Of a stretch of DNA of 64,000 bases, positions 1-8,747 are shown one piece after another. The notes beneath the pieces are model-generated. The model had not been told where the DNA came from, made no database searches, and saw nothing but the letters and a program-made list of their open reading frames with translations. The stretch lies in assembly GCA_041391365.1 (NCBI GenBank), contig JAWKOC010000001.1, forward strand, positions 620,001 to 684,000. Direction: 5' to 3'. A program made the position numbers and the translations under genes. Numbering within the stretch: position 1 is the first letter of the stretch; every line of letters starts with the position of its first letter. The DNA is from JAGRAX01 sp041391365 (GTDB lineage: Bacteria > Bdellovibrionota_G > JALEGL01 > JAGRMV01).

Positions 1-2
1 GT

Positions 3-101
3 ATGACAAAAGTCAAAGTCATTCCACCAGGAAGTGGAACCATCCGAAACACACTCGACACTCCAATCAGAAGCATCAGAAATGTCCCTAAAAGAAGGTG
101 A
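3..101 (+). CDS. possible 3' tail of a gene entering from the left edge
   Basis: An ATG at position 3 opens a frame that stops at 99-101. The translation is short, basic and proline-rich at the start (MTKVKVIPPG...) and ends in a run of Arg/Lys. It may be the C-terminus of a gene that begins before the window, or chance. I do not recognise it. The remaining bases up to 278 are A-rich and hold only a lysine/serine-rich low-complexity frame (34-249) with no visible family features, which I do not call. Confidence 0.2.
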   Translation: MTKVKVIPPGSGTIRNTLDTPIRSIRNVPKRR

Positions 102-278
102 TTTGAAAATTCTCGATTCATTCTTCCTATACTCGAAACCAAGGCTACGAAAAGTACAAAACTCGAAACAAAATAGTCAAGAATATGGAGCATTCCAGAA
201 GAAGAACTGTGAAAAAAAACCAGCCTCACAAAAAGATAAAAAACAATAGCCAAAAAATACATTCCGAAAGCCATATTC

Positions 279-1373
279 TTACTTCCTTGAATCCAGCTTC
301 TTTTTTGAATCAATGAGGATAAATTGTAAAAAACACTCTCTCATTTCATTCAAGATACATTGAAAATATTTTCTATGCTGCCTATCCAAATGGAAAAAAG
401 GATCATAAAACACAATTCTTGATTTTTTCTTATGAAAACACAAGGCAAGATGAATCCACGCTTTCTGTCCTAAACTAAGATTTTCTAGCTTTTTCTTTTC
501 AAAATTTTCTAACGTGAAAAGTGTATATATTTTTCTTTTCCATTCACTGTTTTTTCCAAAGTAAAAATTCATTTCGTCATGAATATCTTGACATACAAAT
601 TGGTGAATGTCCCTTTCTCGAAATACAACCGCATCTTCAAACGATTCTTCGTTCACTTCAGTAGATAAATATGTGCCAGATTCATTGAAATTGACATTGT
701 CCCCATCCTGTTCTTCTTTGCTATATGTCGTTGCCTTTTCTTGATCCGTAAGAACAAATGACCTGACATCATATAAAGCGTCGCTGTGGCCAGAAAACAT
801 CACAAGTGGTCGATTGTTTTGATTCATAGAGGAAATCATAGAGAGAAATTCATTCATTTGGTTTCTGGACAGCACAGCACATAGATCATCCAAGAACAAA
901 TAGTCTGACAAACCCGCCAGACTCAAAAGAAGTTTGATTTGATTTCGTTGAAGGTCGCCCAGATCATCAAACAATACGTCTTGAATCTCATGAACCTTAA
1001 AAAGACGTTCAAGTTCATGAAAAAGGATGTTTTGGTGAGAAATCTCTACTCTCCGAGAATACCATTCGATTTCTTTTCGATAGTTTTTTGCTAGAAGAAC
1101 ATGTTGAACATGAAAAAAAATCCTCGAGGGGTCCTGTACAACGTTATGGTCACGGTAAAATTTTGTAGATCCTTTTCGAATCCCACCATGAAAAGGAATC
1201 AGATTTCCAGACAAATGCCGAAGAAAGGTTGTTTTTCCACTTCCATTTTTTCCACGAATCCACCAAACACAGCCTGAGTCAAATTCACAACTCAGTTGAT
1301 CGAATATATTCTCAACCTTTGCGTTGTATCGGTAGCTAAGGTCTCGAATATGTATTGCTTTCATGTCGCCCAA
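279..1373 (-). CDS. ECF-type ABC transporter ATPase, tandem with degenerate second half
   Basis: This 364-residue protein looks like the ATP-binding subunit of an energy-coupling-factor (CbiO/EcfA-like) transporter. Residues 41-49 form a clear Walker A (GKNGSGKTT). The first half then has an eroded signature (LGDLQRNQ) and FLDD in place of a normal Walker B. The second half ends in LSLGQK and a Walker-B-like FYDPFFHLD, but no second Walker A is visible. The architecture therefore suggests two fused ABC domains, neither complete. It overlaps the 3' end of the upstream EcfT-like gene by 38 bases, so the two are translationally coupled. An in-frame ATG three codons in (1364) is an alternative start. 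Substrate is unknown and no S component is seen. Confidence 0.7.
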   Translation of the reverse strand: MGDMKAIHIRDLSYRYNAKVENIFDQLSCEFDSGCVWWIRGKNGSGKTTFLRHLSGNLIPFHGGIRKGSTKFYRDHNVVQDPSRIFFHVQHVLLAKNYRKEIEWYSRRVEISHQNILFHELERLFKVHEIQDVLFDDLGDLQRNQIKLLLSLAGLSDYLFLDDLCAVLSRNQMNEFLSMISSMNQNNRPLVMFSGHSDALYDVRSFVLTDQEKATTYSKEEQDGDNVNFNESGTYLSTEVNEESFEDAVVFRERDIHQFVCQDIHDEMNFYFGKNSEWKRKIYTLFTLENFEKKKLENLSLGQKAWIHLALCFHKKKSRIVFYDPFFHLDRQHRKYFQCILNEMRECFLQFILIDSKKKLDSRK

Positions 1374-2340
1374 ATACCCATGTCAAAAAACTAAGCAGAA
1401 AAAGAAGAACCACTTCCAAAACATTTTTTAAAGGTTGATGTGACCATGCATAAAACATCCACGAAAAAAAAATGATCCCGATCACAATCGAGGAGTTTTT
1501 TTTCCTGGTAATCGTTTGCCATGAATTTTTTACAAAAACGGAAGTAGAAAATCTTGTACATTGTTGCATCCAGAATATGGTCATGGCTATCAGCAGAAGG
1601 AAAACCCATACGATCAAGCTTGGTTCAATCAACCCTGCGCATGCGATGGAAACAAATAAACAGACGTATGCTACTTGCGCCATCTCACTCCATGAGTGCA
1701 TATCAAAATCATGAACATTGGACGGTAGTTTTCTGGCATGAAAAGTCTCTGCGATAAAAAAAACGCTTTGGACCGATTGGAAAAAGCTCACCCGAAGTGC
1801 CGCCAATGCAATACGAATTTTGCTTTGGGCAATTCTTCTCTCTATCATCATGGTTCTAGCACAATCGTATTTTTTTTTTGCATGAGTAATCATATAACCA
1901 CAAAGAAAAACGTAGGTTCGAAAAGGTCCAGGCTGTGGATCTTCCATCCACGAGGCAGACAAAGATTCCCATTTTGGAGAAAAAATCATCAGGGCCACGA
2001 CAACTCCTGTCATCCGAAAAGAAGATAAAATGCCATACCGAGCCAATTTAAAAACCAGAGAAGAGTCAATGGATTCACGAAAAATGGAGGATAGATTCAG
2101 ATGTGAGATCATATAAAATAGAGCAAAAGCCACAAAGCTAGCGACCCAAGAAACTCCCAAAATGCTCAGCGCCTTGACCGGATGGTGGGCATGATATCGA
2201 ATATAAACAAGTACATGCATCAACAGAAGCCCTATCATCACCCACGGAGAAAAGTACAAAAAGCCTGCGATGGAAAAAAGATACCACACCCACATCAAAC
2301 CAGCAGAGAAGAGAGAAGAAACGTATTTCGTAAATTCCAT
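1336..2340 (-). CDS. EcfT/CbiQ-like transmembrane subunit of an ECF transporter
   Basis: A 334-residue polytopic membrane protein with about six hydrophobic segments: three or four near the N-terminus and three near the C-terminus. Between them lies a charged cytoplasmic stretch carrying two Ala-Arg-type motifs (CARTMMIERR and ETFHARKLP). Such motifs are the coupling helices by which EcfT proteins contact the ATPases. Its overlap with the ABC gene supports pairing. An alternative reading is an unrelated membrane protein in the same operon. The vitamin or metal substrate cannot be told without an S component. Confidence 0.6.
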   Translation of the reverse strand: MEFTKYVSSLFSAGLMWVWYLFSIAGFLYFSPWVMIGLLLMHVLVYIRYHAHHPVKALSILGVSWVASFVAFALFYMISHLNLSSIFRESIDSSLVFKLARYGILSSFRMTGVVVALMIFSPKWESLSASWMEDPQPGPFRTYVFLCGYMITHAKKKYDCARTMMIERRIAQSKIRIALAALRVSFFQSVQSVFFIAETFHARKLPSNVHDFDMHSWSEMAQVAYVCLFVSIACAGLIEPSLIVWVFLLLIAMTIFWMQQCTRFSTSVFVKNSWQTITRKKNSSIVIGIIFFSWMFYAWSHQPLKNVLEVVLLFLLSFLTWVFGRHESNTYSRP

Positions 2341-2370
2341 TTTTTGTTTTTGTTTGTGAATTCAATCAGT

Positions 2371-2376
2371 TATAAT
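2371..2376 (+). promoter_or_regulatory. -10 box (TATAAT) of the 2388 gene
   Basis: A consensus TATAAT ends 11 bases before the ATG at 2388. Transcription would start about 2383, giving a leader of only some five bases. No good Shine-Dalgarno is visible. The -35 region is a T/G-rich tract with no clear hexamer. Confidence 0.45.
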
Positions 2377-2387
2377 TCTATACAGGT

Positions 2388-3449
2388 ATGACGCTCAATC
2401 GCGAAGAATATATATCGAAATTTCCTGAAAAAATACAAAATCTCCTCGGACCTGAGGCTGAGAAAAAGCAAAAAATGATGTTGGCCGATGGGTTGATTCC
2501 ACTTCCTCCCAAGCAATGGGTCCCTGTGCTTGCATTCTTGACGTATGAACCCGATGTAGACATTTCAAAATCTGCAATCAAAAACTTGCAAGAGCTTCCG
2601 ACCTCTATTGCACTCACCATAGCTCAAGACCCTACGAGCTTTGCGCTCTCCTTGGACCAACTGGCCAAGCGTAGATCAACTGACGAAGAAATCATCGAAA
2701 AGATTTTGCTTAATCCTAGCACACATGATGACACCTTGATCGAATTGGCTCGGTCCATCAGCCAGAAAAATGCAACGATTTTGACCAACAACCAAGTTCG
2801 CCTGATGAAGAATCCGAAAATCGCCGAAACCATCAGACTGAACTCACATGCGCTCAAATCCGATCTTGAAAAAATGGTTTCATTTTTGAGAGTCAATGGC
2901 GTAGCGTTGGAGGGTGAGAATGCAGACCTCACCATGGAAGAAATTGAGTTGATCTTGAGCAGCCCGGATTCAGAAACCATGAAGAGTTTACCTGATACCT
3001 TGGTCAAAGACACCCCTGACGATGAAGTGGGAGAAAAAGAAAAGCTAAGCATGTATCAATATGTTCAGACTCTTCGAACAGGAGAAAAAATCAAATTGGC
3101 GCTCAAAGGAAACAAAGAAGCTCGCAATCTCATGATCAAAGAATCCAACAAGATCGTATGTACAGCTGTCATCAAAAACCCTCGAATTACTGATGGAGAA
3201 GTCCTTGCCATCTGTTTGAATCGGTCCATCAACGACGATATCATCCGCATCATCAGCGAAAAAAAAGATTGGATCAAAAACTATTCCGTTCAACATGCAT
3301 TGGCTGCGCACCCTAAAACACCCTACTTAACAGCCGTTCGATTTACCCGCAATTTAAACGTAAGTGATTTAAAGCGCCTTGCCAAAAACAAAAATGCACC
3401 GGCTCAAATTCAAAAACTGGCCAAACAAATGTTTCAAACCAAGGTTTAA
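2388..3449 (+). CDS. conserved hypothetical alpha-helical repeat protein
   Basis: A 353-residue soluble protein without signal peptide or membrane segment. Its sequence is made of repeated units of about 25-45 residues pairing short hydrophobic helices with phrases such as NPSTHDDTLIELA, NPRITDGEVLAI and HPKTPYLTAVRF. This resembles HEAT/LRV-type solenoids used as protein-binding scaffolds. Similar proteins occur in deltaproteobacterial genomes (recalled, not searched). No catalytic motif is visible and the role is unknown. It is transcribed alone, divergent from the ECF pair, from a promoter with a -10 box almost abutting the start. Confidence 0.65.
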   Translation: MTLNREEYISKFPEKIQNLLGPEAEKKQKMMLADGLIPLPPKQWVPVLAFLTYEPDVDISKSAIKNLQELPTSIALTIAQDPTSFALSLDQLAKRRSTDEEIIEKILLNPSTHDDTLIELARSISQKNATILTNNQVRLMKNPKIAETIRLNSHALKSDLEKMVSFLRVNGVALEGENADLTMEEIELILSSPDSETMKSLPDTLVKDTPDDEVGEKEKLSMYQYVQTLRTGEKIKLALKGNKEARNLMIKESNKIVCTAVIKNPRITDGEVLAICLNRSINDDIIRIISEKKDWIKNYSVQHALAAHPKTPYLTAVRFTRNLNVSDLKRLAKNKNAPAQIQKLAKQMFQTKV

Positions 3450-3456
3450 AAATTCG

Positions 3457-3774
3457 TCAACGGACACTGGGCAAGGGGTTTTTCAGAAGTAGTCTTTCAA
3501 TGGTTTTTTGACTCTCTATGGATTGCACGATTTCAGGAATATCTGAGAGTTGGACTCCTTGATACCAAGTTCCCTCTGGATACATCACGATCACCGGACC
3601 ATCCTCACAAAAACCCAAGCAGCCACTTTTGTTCACTCGAATCGAACCATTGAGGCCTTTCTCTCGAATTCTAGCCTTTAGTTCTTGATGGATTTGCCCC
3701 CCACAAGAGTCGCCACAGCCCGATTTTGGAAGATCTCTTTGATTGGTGCAAACAAAGATGTGCTTTTTGTACAT
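3457..3774 (-). CDS. thioredoxin-like [2Fe-2S] ferredoxin
   Basis: About 105 residues. The start MYKKHIFVCTN is the typical opening of thioredoxin-like [2Fe-2S] ferredoxins. It is followed by a cysteine pair around SGCGDSCGG and another in GCLGFCEDGPV, giving the four ligands expected of the family, then the conserved MYPEGTWY. Such proteins are small soluble electron carriers; the partner is unknown. A TTG at 3810 would add 12 residues. I prefer the ATG at 3774 because the homologous N-terminus begins there. It runs convergently to the repeat protein, with seven bases between stops. Confidence 0.8.
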   Translation of the reverse strand: MYKKHIFVCTNQRDLPKSGCGDSCGGQIHQELKARIREKGLNGSIRVNKSGCLGFCEDGPVIVMYPEGTWYQGVQLSDIPEIVQSIESQKTIERLLLKNPLPSVR

Positions 3775-3876
3775 GGGGATGATTTTCCGTCTACCTTGTT
3801 CGATAATCAATCATTTTCTCAAAAAAATGTTGGTATCGGACTTGCAAAATCCACTTGTAGGACTTGAAAGAAAGAC

Positions 3877-4053
3877 ATGCAAGGCAAACGAACACAATCT
3901 GGGAATATTTTGATCGAATATCTCTTGTTGGGACTGATTCTGATGGTGTCTTTGGTTTGGCTAGGACGCCAAAGCAGTTATACGCAAATGTTAGAATCTT
4001 TGAAAAAACGACAGCTACAGCTGGTCAATATTCTTGCAAGTCCGAAACCCTAA
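3877..4053 (+). CDS. small Flp-like pilin or pseudopilin (58 aa)
   Basis: A 58-residue ORF with a basic N-terminus (MQGKRTQSG), then NILIEYLLLGLILMVSLVW, then a basic amphipathic tail. The Gly just before the hydrophobic helix and the Glu at about position 5 of the predicted mature chain match type IV/Flp (class III) prepilin signals cut by a prepilin peptidase. The same design recurs in the next gene, 47 bases downstream. I infer a minor pilin of a Tad/Flp pilus. Confidence is limited by its small size. Confidence 0.55.
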   Translation: MQGKRTQSGNILIEYLLLGLILMVSLVWLGRQSSYTQMLESLKKRQLQLVNILASPKP

Positions 4054-4100
4054 GCAATGAGCCATGGGGAAAGAAAACGCAGCAGGAAAGGACAACATCC

Positions 4101-4343
4101 ATGAGAGCAAAACGACATCAAAGATCAGGACAGGGAATGACCGAATACTTAATCATTGTGGCTCTGATCGCCATTTCTTCGATCGTCATCATCAAAACCA
4201 CCAGCAACTCCATCAAAGTTGGATTTGGAAGAGTTGCAAGCGCTCTTCAGGGCACCAAATACAGCAGAAGCAACTACGAACGAGTGACTTCAAGCAAAAC
4301 TCAAGCCAAGAGTTTTGAAGATTTCGATGAAGACGCTCAATAG
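4101..4343 (+). CDS. Flp-family type IVb pilin (80 aa)
   Basis: An 80-residue protein starting at an ATG preceded by an AGGAAAGGA Shine-Dalgarno (4082-4090). After a basic leader, SGQG precedes MTEYLIIVALIAISSIVII. This is a class III prepilin motif with Glu near position 3 of the mature chain, Tyr beside it and a 20-residue hydrophobic helix. The remainder is polar and ends in an acidic tail (DFDEDAQ). Family knowledge makes this the major Flp pilin or a TadE-like minor pilin of the Tad system. The CpaB and TadE/G-like genes lie 2-5 kb downstream. Confidence 0.75.
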   Translation: MRAKRHQRSGQGMTEYLIIVALIAISSIVIIKTTSNSIKVGFGRVASALQGTKYSRSNYERVTSSKTQAKSFEDFDEDAQ

Positions 4344-4363
4344 GACTCCTCAAAACATATTGT

Positions 4364-5113
4364 TCATTTCGAAGGAAGAAACTTGAGTGGATCATAGGCA
4401 ATTTTTGCCTGCCGAATTTCAAAGTGTAGGTAAGATTGATCTGAGGATAGTCCAGACTTGGCAATGACCTGACCAGCGCCAATTTTATCTTTCAAACGAA
4501 CAATGGGAGTCCCCAGATGGGCATAGACCGTAAAAAGATTTTGTGCATGAGATAAAATGATCGTCTGACCATAGCCCTGAATTTCGTCCCCAACAAAAAT
4601 GACCTCTCCCTCAGACGCCGATCGAATGTCACTGGATGGTTTAAGCTTGATGTCTATCCCATTGTGCATCTTCTGATTGCGTTTACCAAAAGATGAAATC
4701 ATTTCTCCTTTGGCAGGCCATTCCAATTGAAAGTGCTTGGCCTGTTGGGTTGCTGGTTTGGAAGAAGAGGCATTTCGTTTCCTTGCTGGAGTGGAGTTCA
4801 ACTTTGCAGAAGATGATGGAGCCTTTGACCTTTGCTCGATGACCCTCGAAACTCTCTTTTCTACTTTTCTGAGATGTTCAACGCCTGGCAACAATACTCT
4901 CTGACCCGGCTTGATTTGGCTGGGACGAAGCTGAGGATTCGCCTTCAAAATATCTTGGACACTGGTTTGATGAGCGTGGGCAATTCGCCAAAGTGTGTCT
5001 CCCCTTTCCACACGATAGAGAATTCCCCGCTTCGTGTAACAGGCTTGCAACAAAGGAAGGCACAATACAAGTATGATACCTAGGGGACGAATGGAACAAA
5101 AGAGCAATCGCAT
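4364..5113 (-). CDS. nlpD: NlpD-like LysM/LytM lipoprotein
   Basis: 249 residues: a lipoprotein signal ending in LQAC (Cys 25), a LysM peptidoglycan-binding domain (about 30-78, RVERGDTLWRIA), a Ser/Lys-rich linker, and a C-terminal LytM/M23 domain (about 130-249). The M23 domain keeps HNGID and YAHLG, but the usual HLHFE reads YLHFE. The catalytic-side His of HxH is thus a Tyr, as expected for degenerate LytM factors that activate amidases rather than cut peptidoglycan. It starts inside the 3' end of pcm (34-base overlap), in a surE-pcm-nlpD order familiar from proteobacteria. Likely role: septal cell-wall hydrolysis control. Confidence 0.85.
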   Translation of the reverse strand: MRLLFCSIRPLGIILVLCLPLLQACYTKRGILYRVERGDTLWRIAHAHQTSVQDILKANPQLRPSQIKPGQRVLLPGVEHLRKVEKRVSRVIEQRSKAPSSSAKLNSTPARKRNASSSKPATQQAKHFQLEWPAKGEMISSFGKRNQKMHNGIDIKLKPSSDIRSASEGEVIFVGDEIQGYGQTIILSHAQNLFTVYAHLGTPIVRLKDKIGAGQVIAKSGLSSDQSYLHFEIRQAKIAYDPLKFLPSK

Positions 5114-5714
5114 AAGCGGGTCTTCGTGATCTCGTCACCGTTCTTTTCTATGCAATACAACGTCTGTTTTTGACCTTGGGAAAAAGGAGCGACGAGTTTT
5201 CCTCCATCTTTGAGTTGAGAAAAAAGAGTCTCAATGTTTGTACTCACACTGGCTGTAATCATGATGTGATCAAAAGGTGCATACTCTTGCCATCCCAAAT
5301 GCCCATTTCCATATCGAACCGAGACATTGTGGAATCCCATCGATTCCAATTTTGATCGTGCGTGACGAGCCAACTCTGGAACACGTTCCACAGAAAACAC
5401 CCGTTTGGCCAATTTGCTCAAAATGGCCGACTGATACCCTGATCCCGTTCCAATTTCCAAAACGGTCTCATGCCCTGAAGATCAAGCTGGGCTGTCATTG
5501 TGGCTACAATCAAAGGTTGAGAAATGGTTTGATCATATCCAATGGGAAGTGGGTGATTGGAATAAGCTCTTTCTTTCAAAATCTCAGGAACAAAAGACTC
5601 CCGAGGGACTTCTTCCATGGCCGCAAGAACACGGGGGGAGTCAATACCCTGCTCAATCAAATACTGCTGCACCATTTTTCGTGCAGACATCACTCGGTTT
5701 TGAAGCATGCTCAT
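5080..5714 (-). CDS. pcm: protein-L-isoaspartate O-methyltransferase (frameshifted)
   Basis: Two frames together give a complete PCMT. 5714 to about 5475 encodes the N-terminus (VPRESFVPE..., LPIGYDQTISQP). The frame from about 5460 to 5080 carries the SAM-binding EIGTGSGYQ and the rest. Adding one G in the minus-strand GGG run (plus CCC at 5473-5475) joins them as DLQGHETVLEIGTG, exactly the family sequence, for 211 residues (usual about 210). The enzyme methylates isoaspartyl residues in aged proteins using S-adenosylmethionine. Its ATG overlaps the surE stop (ATGA). As written the gene is broken; I judge a one-base sequence error more likely than a pseudogene. Confidence 0.85.
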
Positions 5715-6454
5715 GCAAAAAGCTCCTTGGTTCTACCAAGCCTCTCAACATCCGTCATTTCCAATCGAAGCGGTGTGATGGAAACGTTTCCCCGACCCAC
5801 AGCATGTGAATCTGTTCCCTGATCTTCATCAAATGGCAATTTGTCGCCACCAATCCAAAAATAGGCGTTGCCTCTTGGATCATAGTTTTTTTTCAAGTTG
5901 CCCTCATAATACGATGAACCCAAGCGAGTCACCTCGACCTCGTAGTTCAAGGATTCCGAAGAGGGAAGATTTACATTAAGCAACAAAGAAGAAGGTTTAT
6001 TTTTTTGTATTTTTTTTAATAACTTAGGAATAAAATCCTGAGCTAATTCTTCATAGTAAACTCTAGATTCAGAGGAAACCAGTGAGAAAGCAATCGAAGG
6101 AATGCCTGACAACGCCCCCTCAATGGCAGCTCCCACAGTGCCTGAGTACCAAACATCAGTCCCTAAATTTGGACCCAGATTGATGCCGGACAAGATGATG
6201 TCAGGCTGATCTTCTCCATACAAATCCAAGAGAGCATAGTGAACACAATCTGTAGGAGTTCCATACACCGAATAGGTGTTTTCAGTAATATGGTTTACTC
6301 TCAGGGGATGATGAAGGGTCAAACTGTGAGAGGTTCCACTTTGGTCATCTGTCGGCGCTACAACCATAACCTCACCAAAAGGCAGGGCCAGTTCTTCCAA
6401 AAGTGCGATGCCACGAGAACCAATTCCATCGTCATTTGTCACTAAAATTTTCAT
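5711..6454 (-). CDS. surE: 5'/3'-nucleotidase SurE
   Basis: 247 residues beginning MKILVTNDDGI, the SurE metal-binding signature with paired Asp residues. It continues with APTDDQSGTSHSLT, YGTPTDCV and SGINLGPNLGTDVWYSGTVGAA, all hallmark SurE motifs. It is a metal-dependent phosphatase acting on nucleoside monophosphates (family knowledge). First gene of surE-pcm-nlpD, coupled to pcm by an ATGA overlap. A sigma-70-like promoter sits directly upstream with its -10 only nine bases from the ATG. Confidence 0.95.
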   Translation of the reverse strand: MKILVTNDDGIGSRGIALLEELALPFGEVMVVAPTDDQSGTSHSLTLHHPLRVNHITENTYSVYGTPTDCVHYALLDLYGEDQPDIILSGINLGPNLGTDVWYSGTVGAAIEGALSGIPSIAFSLVSSESRVYYEELAQDFIPKLLKKIQKNKPSSLLLNVNLPSSESLNYEVEVTRLGSSYYEGNLKKNYDPRGNAYFWIGGDKLPFDEDQGTDSHAVGRGNVSITPLRLEMTDVERLGRTKELFA

Positions 6455-6463
6455 ACTGTGGAG

Positions 6464-6491
6464 ATGATACCCGATTAAGCCGCCATTTCAA
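6464..6491 (-). promoter_or_regulatory. promoter of surE-pcm-nlpD
   Basis: On the minus strand TTGAAA (6486-6491) and TATCAT (6464-6469) are separated by 16 bases. The -10 box ends nine bases before the surE ATG at 6454, predicting a transcript with a leader of about three bases. Confidence 0.45.
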
Positions 6492-6614
6492 CTTCATAAG
6501 CATTTGAGGTCGCCCTTTTGTCAGCCGATGATCCGTATTTCATACCCATGGACTGATTTTAGATCTGCTTTGCGAATAAAATGTTGGCCTTGGCCATGCA
6601 TCCACCTTACCCAG

Positions 6615-6944
6615 ATGAACATTCAAACCCAGCTAAGTCTCCTAATTCTGCTTCTTATGGCAGGATTGGGAATGTATTCCGGTGAGGTCATTCGTTTGTT
6701 TCAGGTTCATGAGCTCCATCACTTTTATACCTTCCGCTCCATGATCGTTCAAAAAAACCCCCACGACCTACATGAATACTTTTCCCCTCTTCTTCCTACG
6801 ACAGAAATCCAAAACTTATTTTCCTTTCACGTGGATCTTCGAAGTTCTCAAACCCAAGAAGAAGTCATATCCACGCTTACTCTTACCTTTGATGCCTTAT
6901 GGATCCCACCTTTGGTTCGAAGGAGTACAAGTCCATGGCTATAA
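6615..6944 (+). CDS. small membrane-anchored protein of the Tad locus
   Basis: 109 residues from the ATG at 6615, chosen because it directly precedes a hydrophobic helix (residues about 6-25, LSLLILLLMAGLGMY) followed by a mostly polar domain. Frame upstream of this ATG is open but not convincing. It overlaps the next gene by ten bases. I do not recognise the family. Position and N-terminal anchor suggest a TadE-like or accessory pilus protein. Confidence 0.5.
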   Translation: MNIQTQLSLLILLLMAGLGMYSGEVIRLFQVHELHHFYTFRSMIVQKNPHDLHEYFSPLLPTTEIQNLFSFHVDLRSSQTQEEVISTLTLTFDALWIPPLVRRSTSPWL

Positions 6945-8152
6945 AGTTTACCGCGCAAAAAAAACAATCTGGCCAGATCCTTATTGTGTGTCTACTTTTA
7001 TTGGTTTTTCTTTTGTCCATGTTTTTGACTTCATTTCAACAAGGAATCGATGCATGGACCAAAATTCGGCTTCAAAAAGAAACAGATCAAATGGCCATGC
7101 AATTCCTCCAGGAGGAAGCACAGATTCTCAACGGAATCGCCATCTACAATCAAACTCTTCGTACAATCGAGACCAGATTACTATTGATTGAAGCCATGGT
7201 GGCTGCCATTGGATTGTGTGCTATGGGAGCGGGCGTTTGGGTTGCTCCCCATTGTGTTCGGTTGTTGACTCGAATCGGAAATCGACTCCCCTCTTTCTAC
7301 AAAAAAATCAGGACACTCATCACGCTGACGGCTCAAAAACAAGATCTTCTCGTAGGCTGGTATTCTCAAAAAAGATGCATGAGCAACCTCAACTGGAGAT
7401 TGGGAATTCAAAACCTAAAAAATATTCAATCTTTCTCTTATGCTTACCCCAATCTCAACTGCAAAACTGGGCTTTCACCCCAAGATGCTCCTATGGTCAG
7501 GATGAACGAAAAAAATGTTCAAATGGGGTTGACGCGAAAATGTAAAAACTATCGTGAGAAATCGATTCTATCTGTCAAAGAGCTGGCAAGTAGTCCCTAT
7601 TTTGATTTCTCATCATCTGAGATCAAAGCAATGTATCAATCGAGAACCAAACAACGTCACTACATTGATCTTCATGACAAAAAAGATTTGCAAACGTTGG
7701 AGGCTACGATCACCGTAAATCATGAACTCTATTTTTGGGACCATGCTTTGATCCAAAATTGCTATTCTATCAAAAGAGCATCAAAAAAAGTGCCTTCCCT
7801 GGCTAGTATGATCATCACCATTCCTCGACCTTATGTTTTCACACAAAAATACCTTACGCATTATTCAACAATACAATTTTTACATAGTCTTCCAAGAAAG
7901 CGCATCTCCGATTTCATTTCTTTGGATCTTTTTTCTTCTTCCCACAGTGAACCCAAAAACATGTGGGGCTTTTCCCAAGCAGGCATCAAACATAATGACC
8001 TTCAAGTTCCATATTTTGAAGCTAGTCTTGAAGGAATTGGAAATGCCCAAGATTTTTATCAAAATTTGCAAGCGAACCATCTCTGGTACGTACTCGCCAC
8101 ATATTTTGGACTTCCATCGAAAAAGGAGTTTTCGAATGCATTTCACCACTAA
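6935..8152 (+). CDS. TadG/TadE-like pilus assembly protein
   Basis: 405 residues from an ATG with AGGAG at 6921-6925. The basic start MAIKFTAQKKQSGQ leads into a hydrophobic helix (ILIVCLLLLVFLLSM), the typical N-terminal anchor of Tad-domain proteins. A second hydrophobic stretch follows at about residues 82-102. The remainder is a large exported domain with several cysteines. Coupled to genes on both sides (ten-base overlap upstream, 17-base overlap downstream). I infer a Tad/Flp envelope component from architecture and context; there is no family-specific motif, so the exact member is uncertain. Confidence 0.55.
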   Translation: MAIKFTAQKKQSGQILIVCLLLLVFLLSMFLTSFQQGIDAWTKIRLQKETDQMAMQFLQEEAQILNGIAIYNQTLRTIETRLLLIEAMVAAIGLCAMGAGVWVAPHCVRLLTRIGNRLPSFYKKIRTLITLTAQKQDLLVGWYSQKRCMSNLNWRLGIQNLKNIQSFSYAYPNLNCKTGLSPQDAPMVRMNEKNVQMGLTRKCKNYREKSILSVKELASSPYFDFSSSEIKAMYQSRTKQRHYIDLHDKKDLQTLEATITVNHELYFWDHALIQNCYSIKRASKKVPSLASMIITIPRPYVFTQKYLTHYSTIQFLHSLPRKRISDFISLDLFSSSHSEPKNMWGFSQAGIKHNDLQVPYFEASLEGIGNAQDFYQNLQANHLWYVLATYFGLPSKKEFSNAFHH

Positions 8153-8732
8153 GAAACCAAACGGTTTTGTAGAATTGATTTTTTGTCTCTTCCTTTTTTT
8201 ATCGTTGATTGGCATATGCATTTCTTTTCATCACTTTCTGCTTCAAAAAATCCATGTGGAAAATCTATCCTATCAATCTTGGTACAATATCTCTCACCAT
8301 ATAGACAATCAGGAACTCAAGAAATCAATGTTTCCGACTGGATCCAATCTACCTCATGTTCAAAAATCAAAAAACTGTTTGGGTGTTCAACATCTTTATT
8401 CTGGTGCTATGATGATTCAACAAAAAATTCCTATTGAGTTCACAGGCTTTAAAAGCTTGCATTGTGGACATAAGTTTACATGGACTCTCTCAGATATCTT
8501 ACCTCGATTTTTTCCATTTGAGTCCGACGGCTTTGTGGATACCTCCATGATCATACCAGCCTTCATTCAAACAGAATTCTACACGCCCCCTTCATCTTTC
8601 AAAGACATGATCGAGTTTCAACTTGCCTTGCAACAAAGAGTCCTTGAACAGTCTGGTTTTGGATACTTCTTTCCCATAGAAATGCTTGGATCTGAACTTC
8701 TTTTCATGGGTGGAAAATTCAGTGGAAGATAA
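8136..8732 (+). CDS. TadE/TadF-like minor pseudopilin
   Basis: 198 residues from an ATG preceded by AGGAG (8124-8128), overlapping the previous gene by 17 bases. The N-terminus MHFTTKKPNG is followed by FVELIFCLFLFLSLIGICI: a basic leader, Gly, then a hydrophobic helix with Glu at mature position 3, consistent with a prepilin-peptidase substrate. The rest is a periplasmic-looking domain. I take it as a TadE/TadF-like pseudopilin. It is followed 15 bases later by cpaB. Confidence 0.55.
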   Translation: MHFTTKKPNGFVELIFCLFLFLSLIGICISFHHFLLQKIHVENLSYQSWYNISHHIDNQELKKSMFPTGSNLPHVQKSKNCLGVQHLYSGAMMIQQKIPIEFTGFKSLHCGHKFTWTLSDILPRFFPFESDGFVDTSMIIPAFIQTEFYTPPSSFKDMIEFQLALQQRVLEQSGFGYFFPIEMLGSELLFMGGKFSGR

Positions 8733-8747
8733 GGAGGATCATTCATC

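Noticed and set aside
5418..5714. Truncated methyltransferase as a separate small gene
   Set aside because: It is the N-terminal third of pcm; the rest follows in the next frame after a one-base loss.
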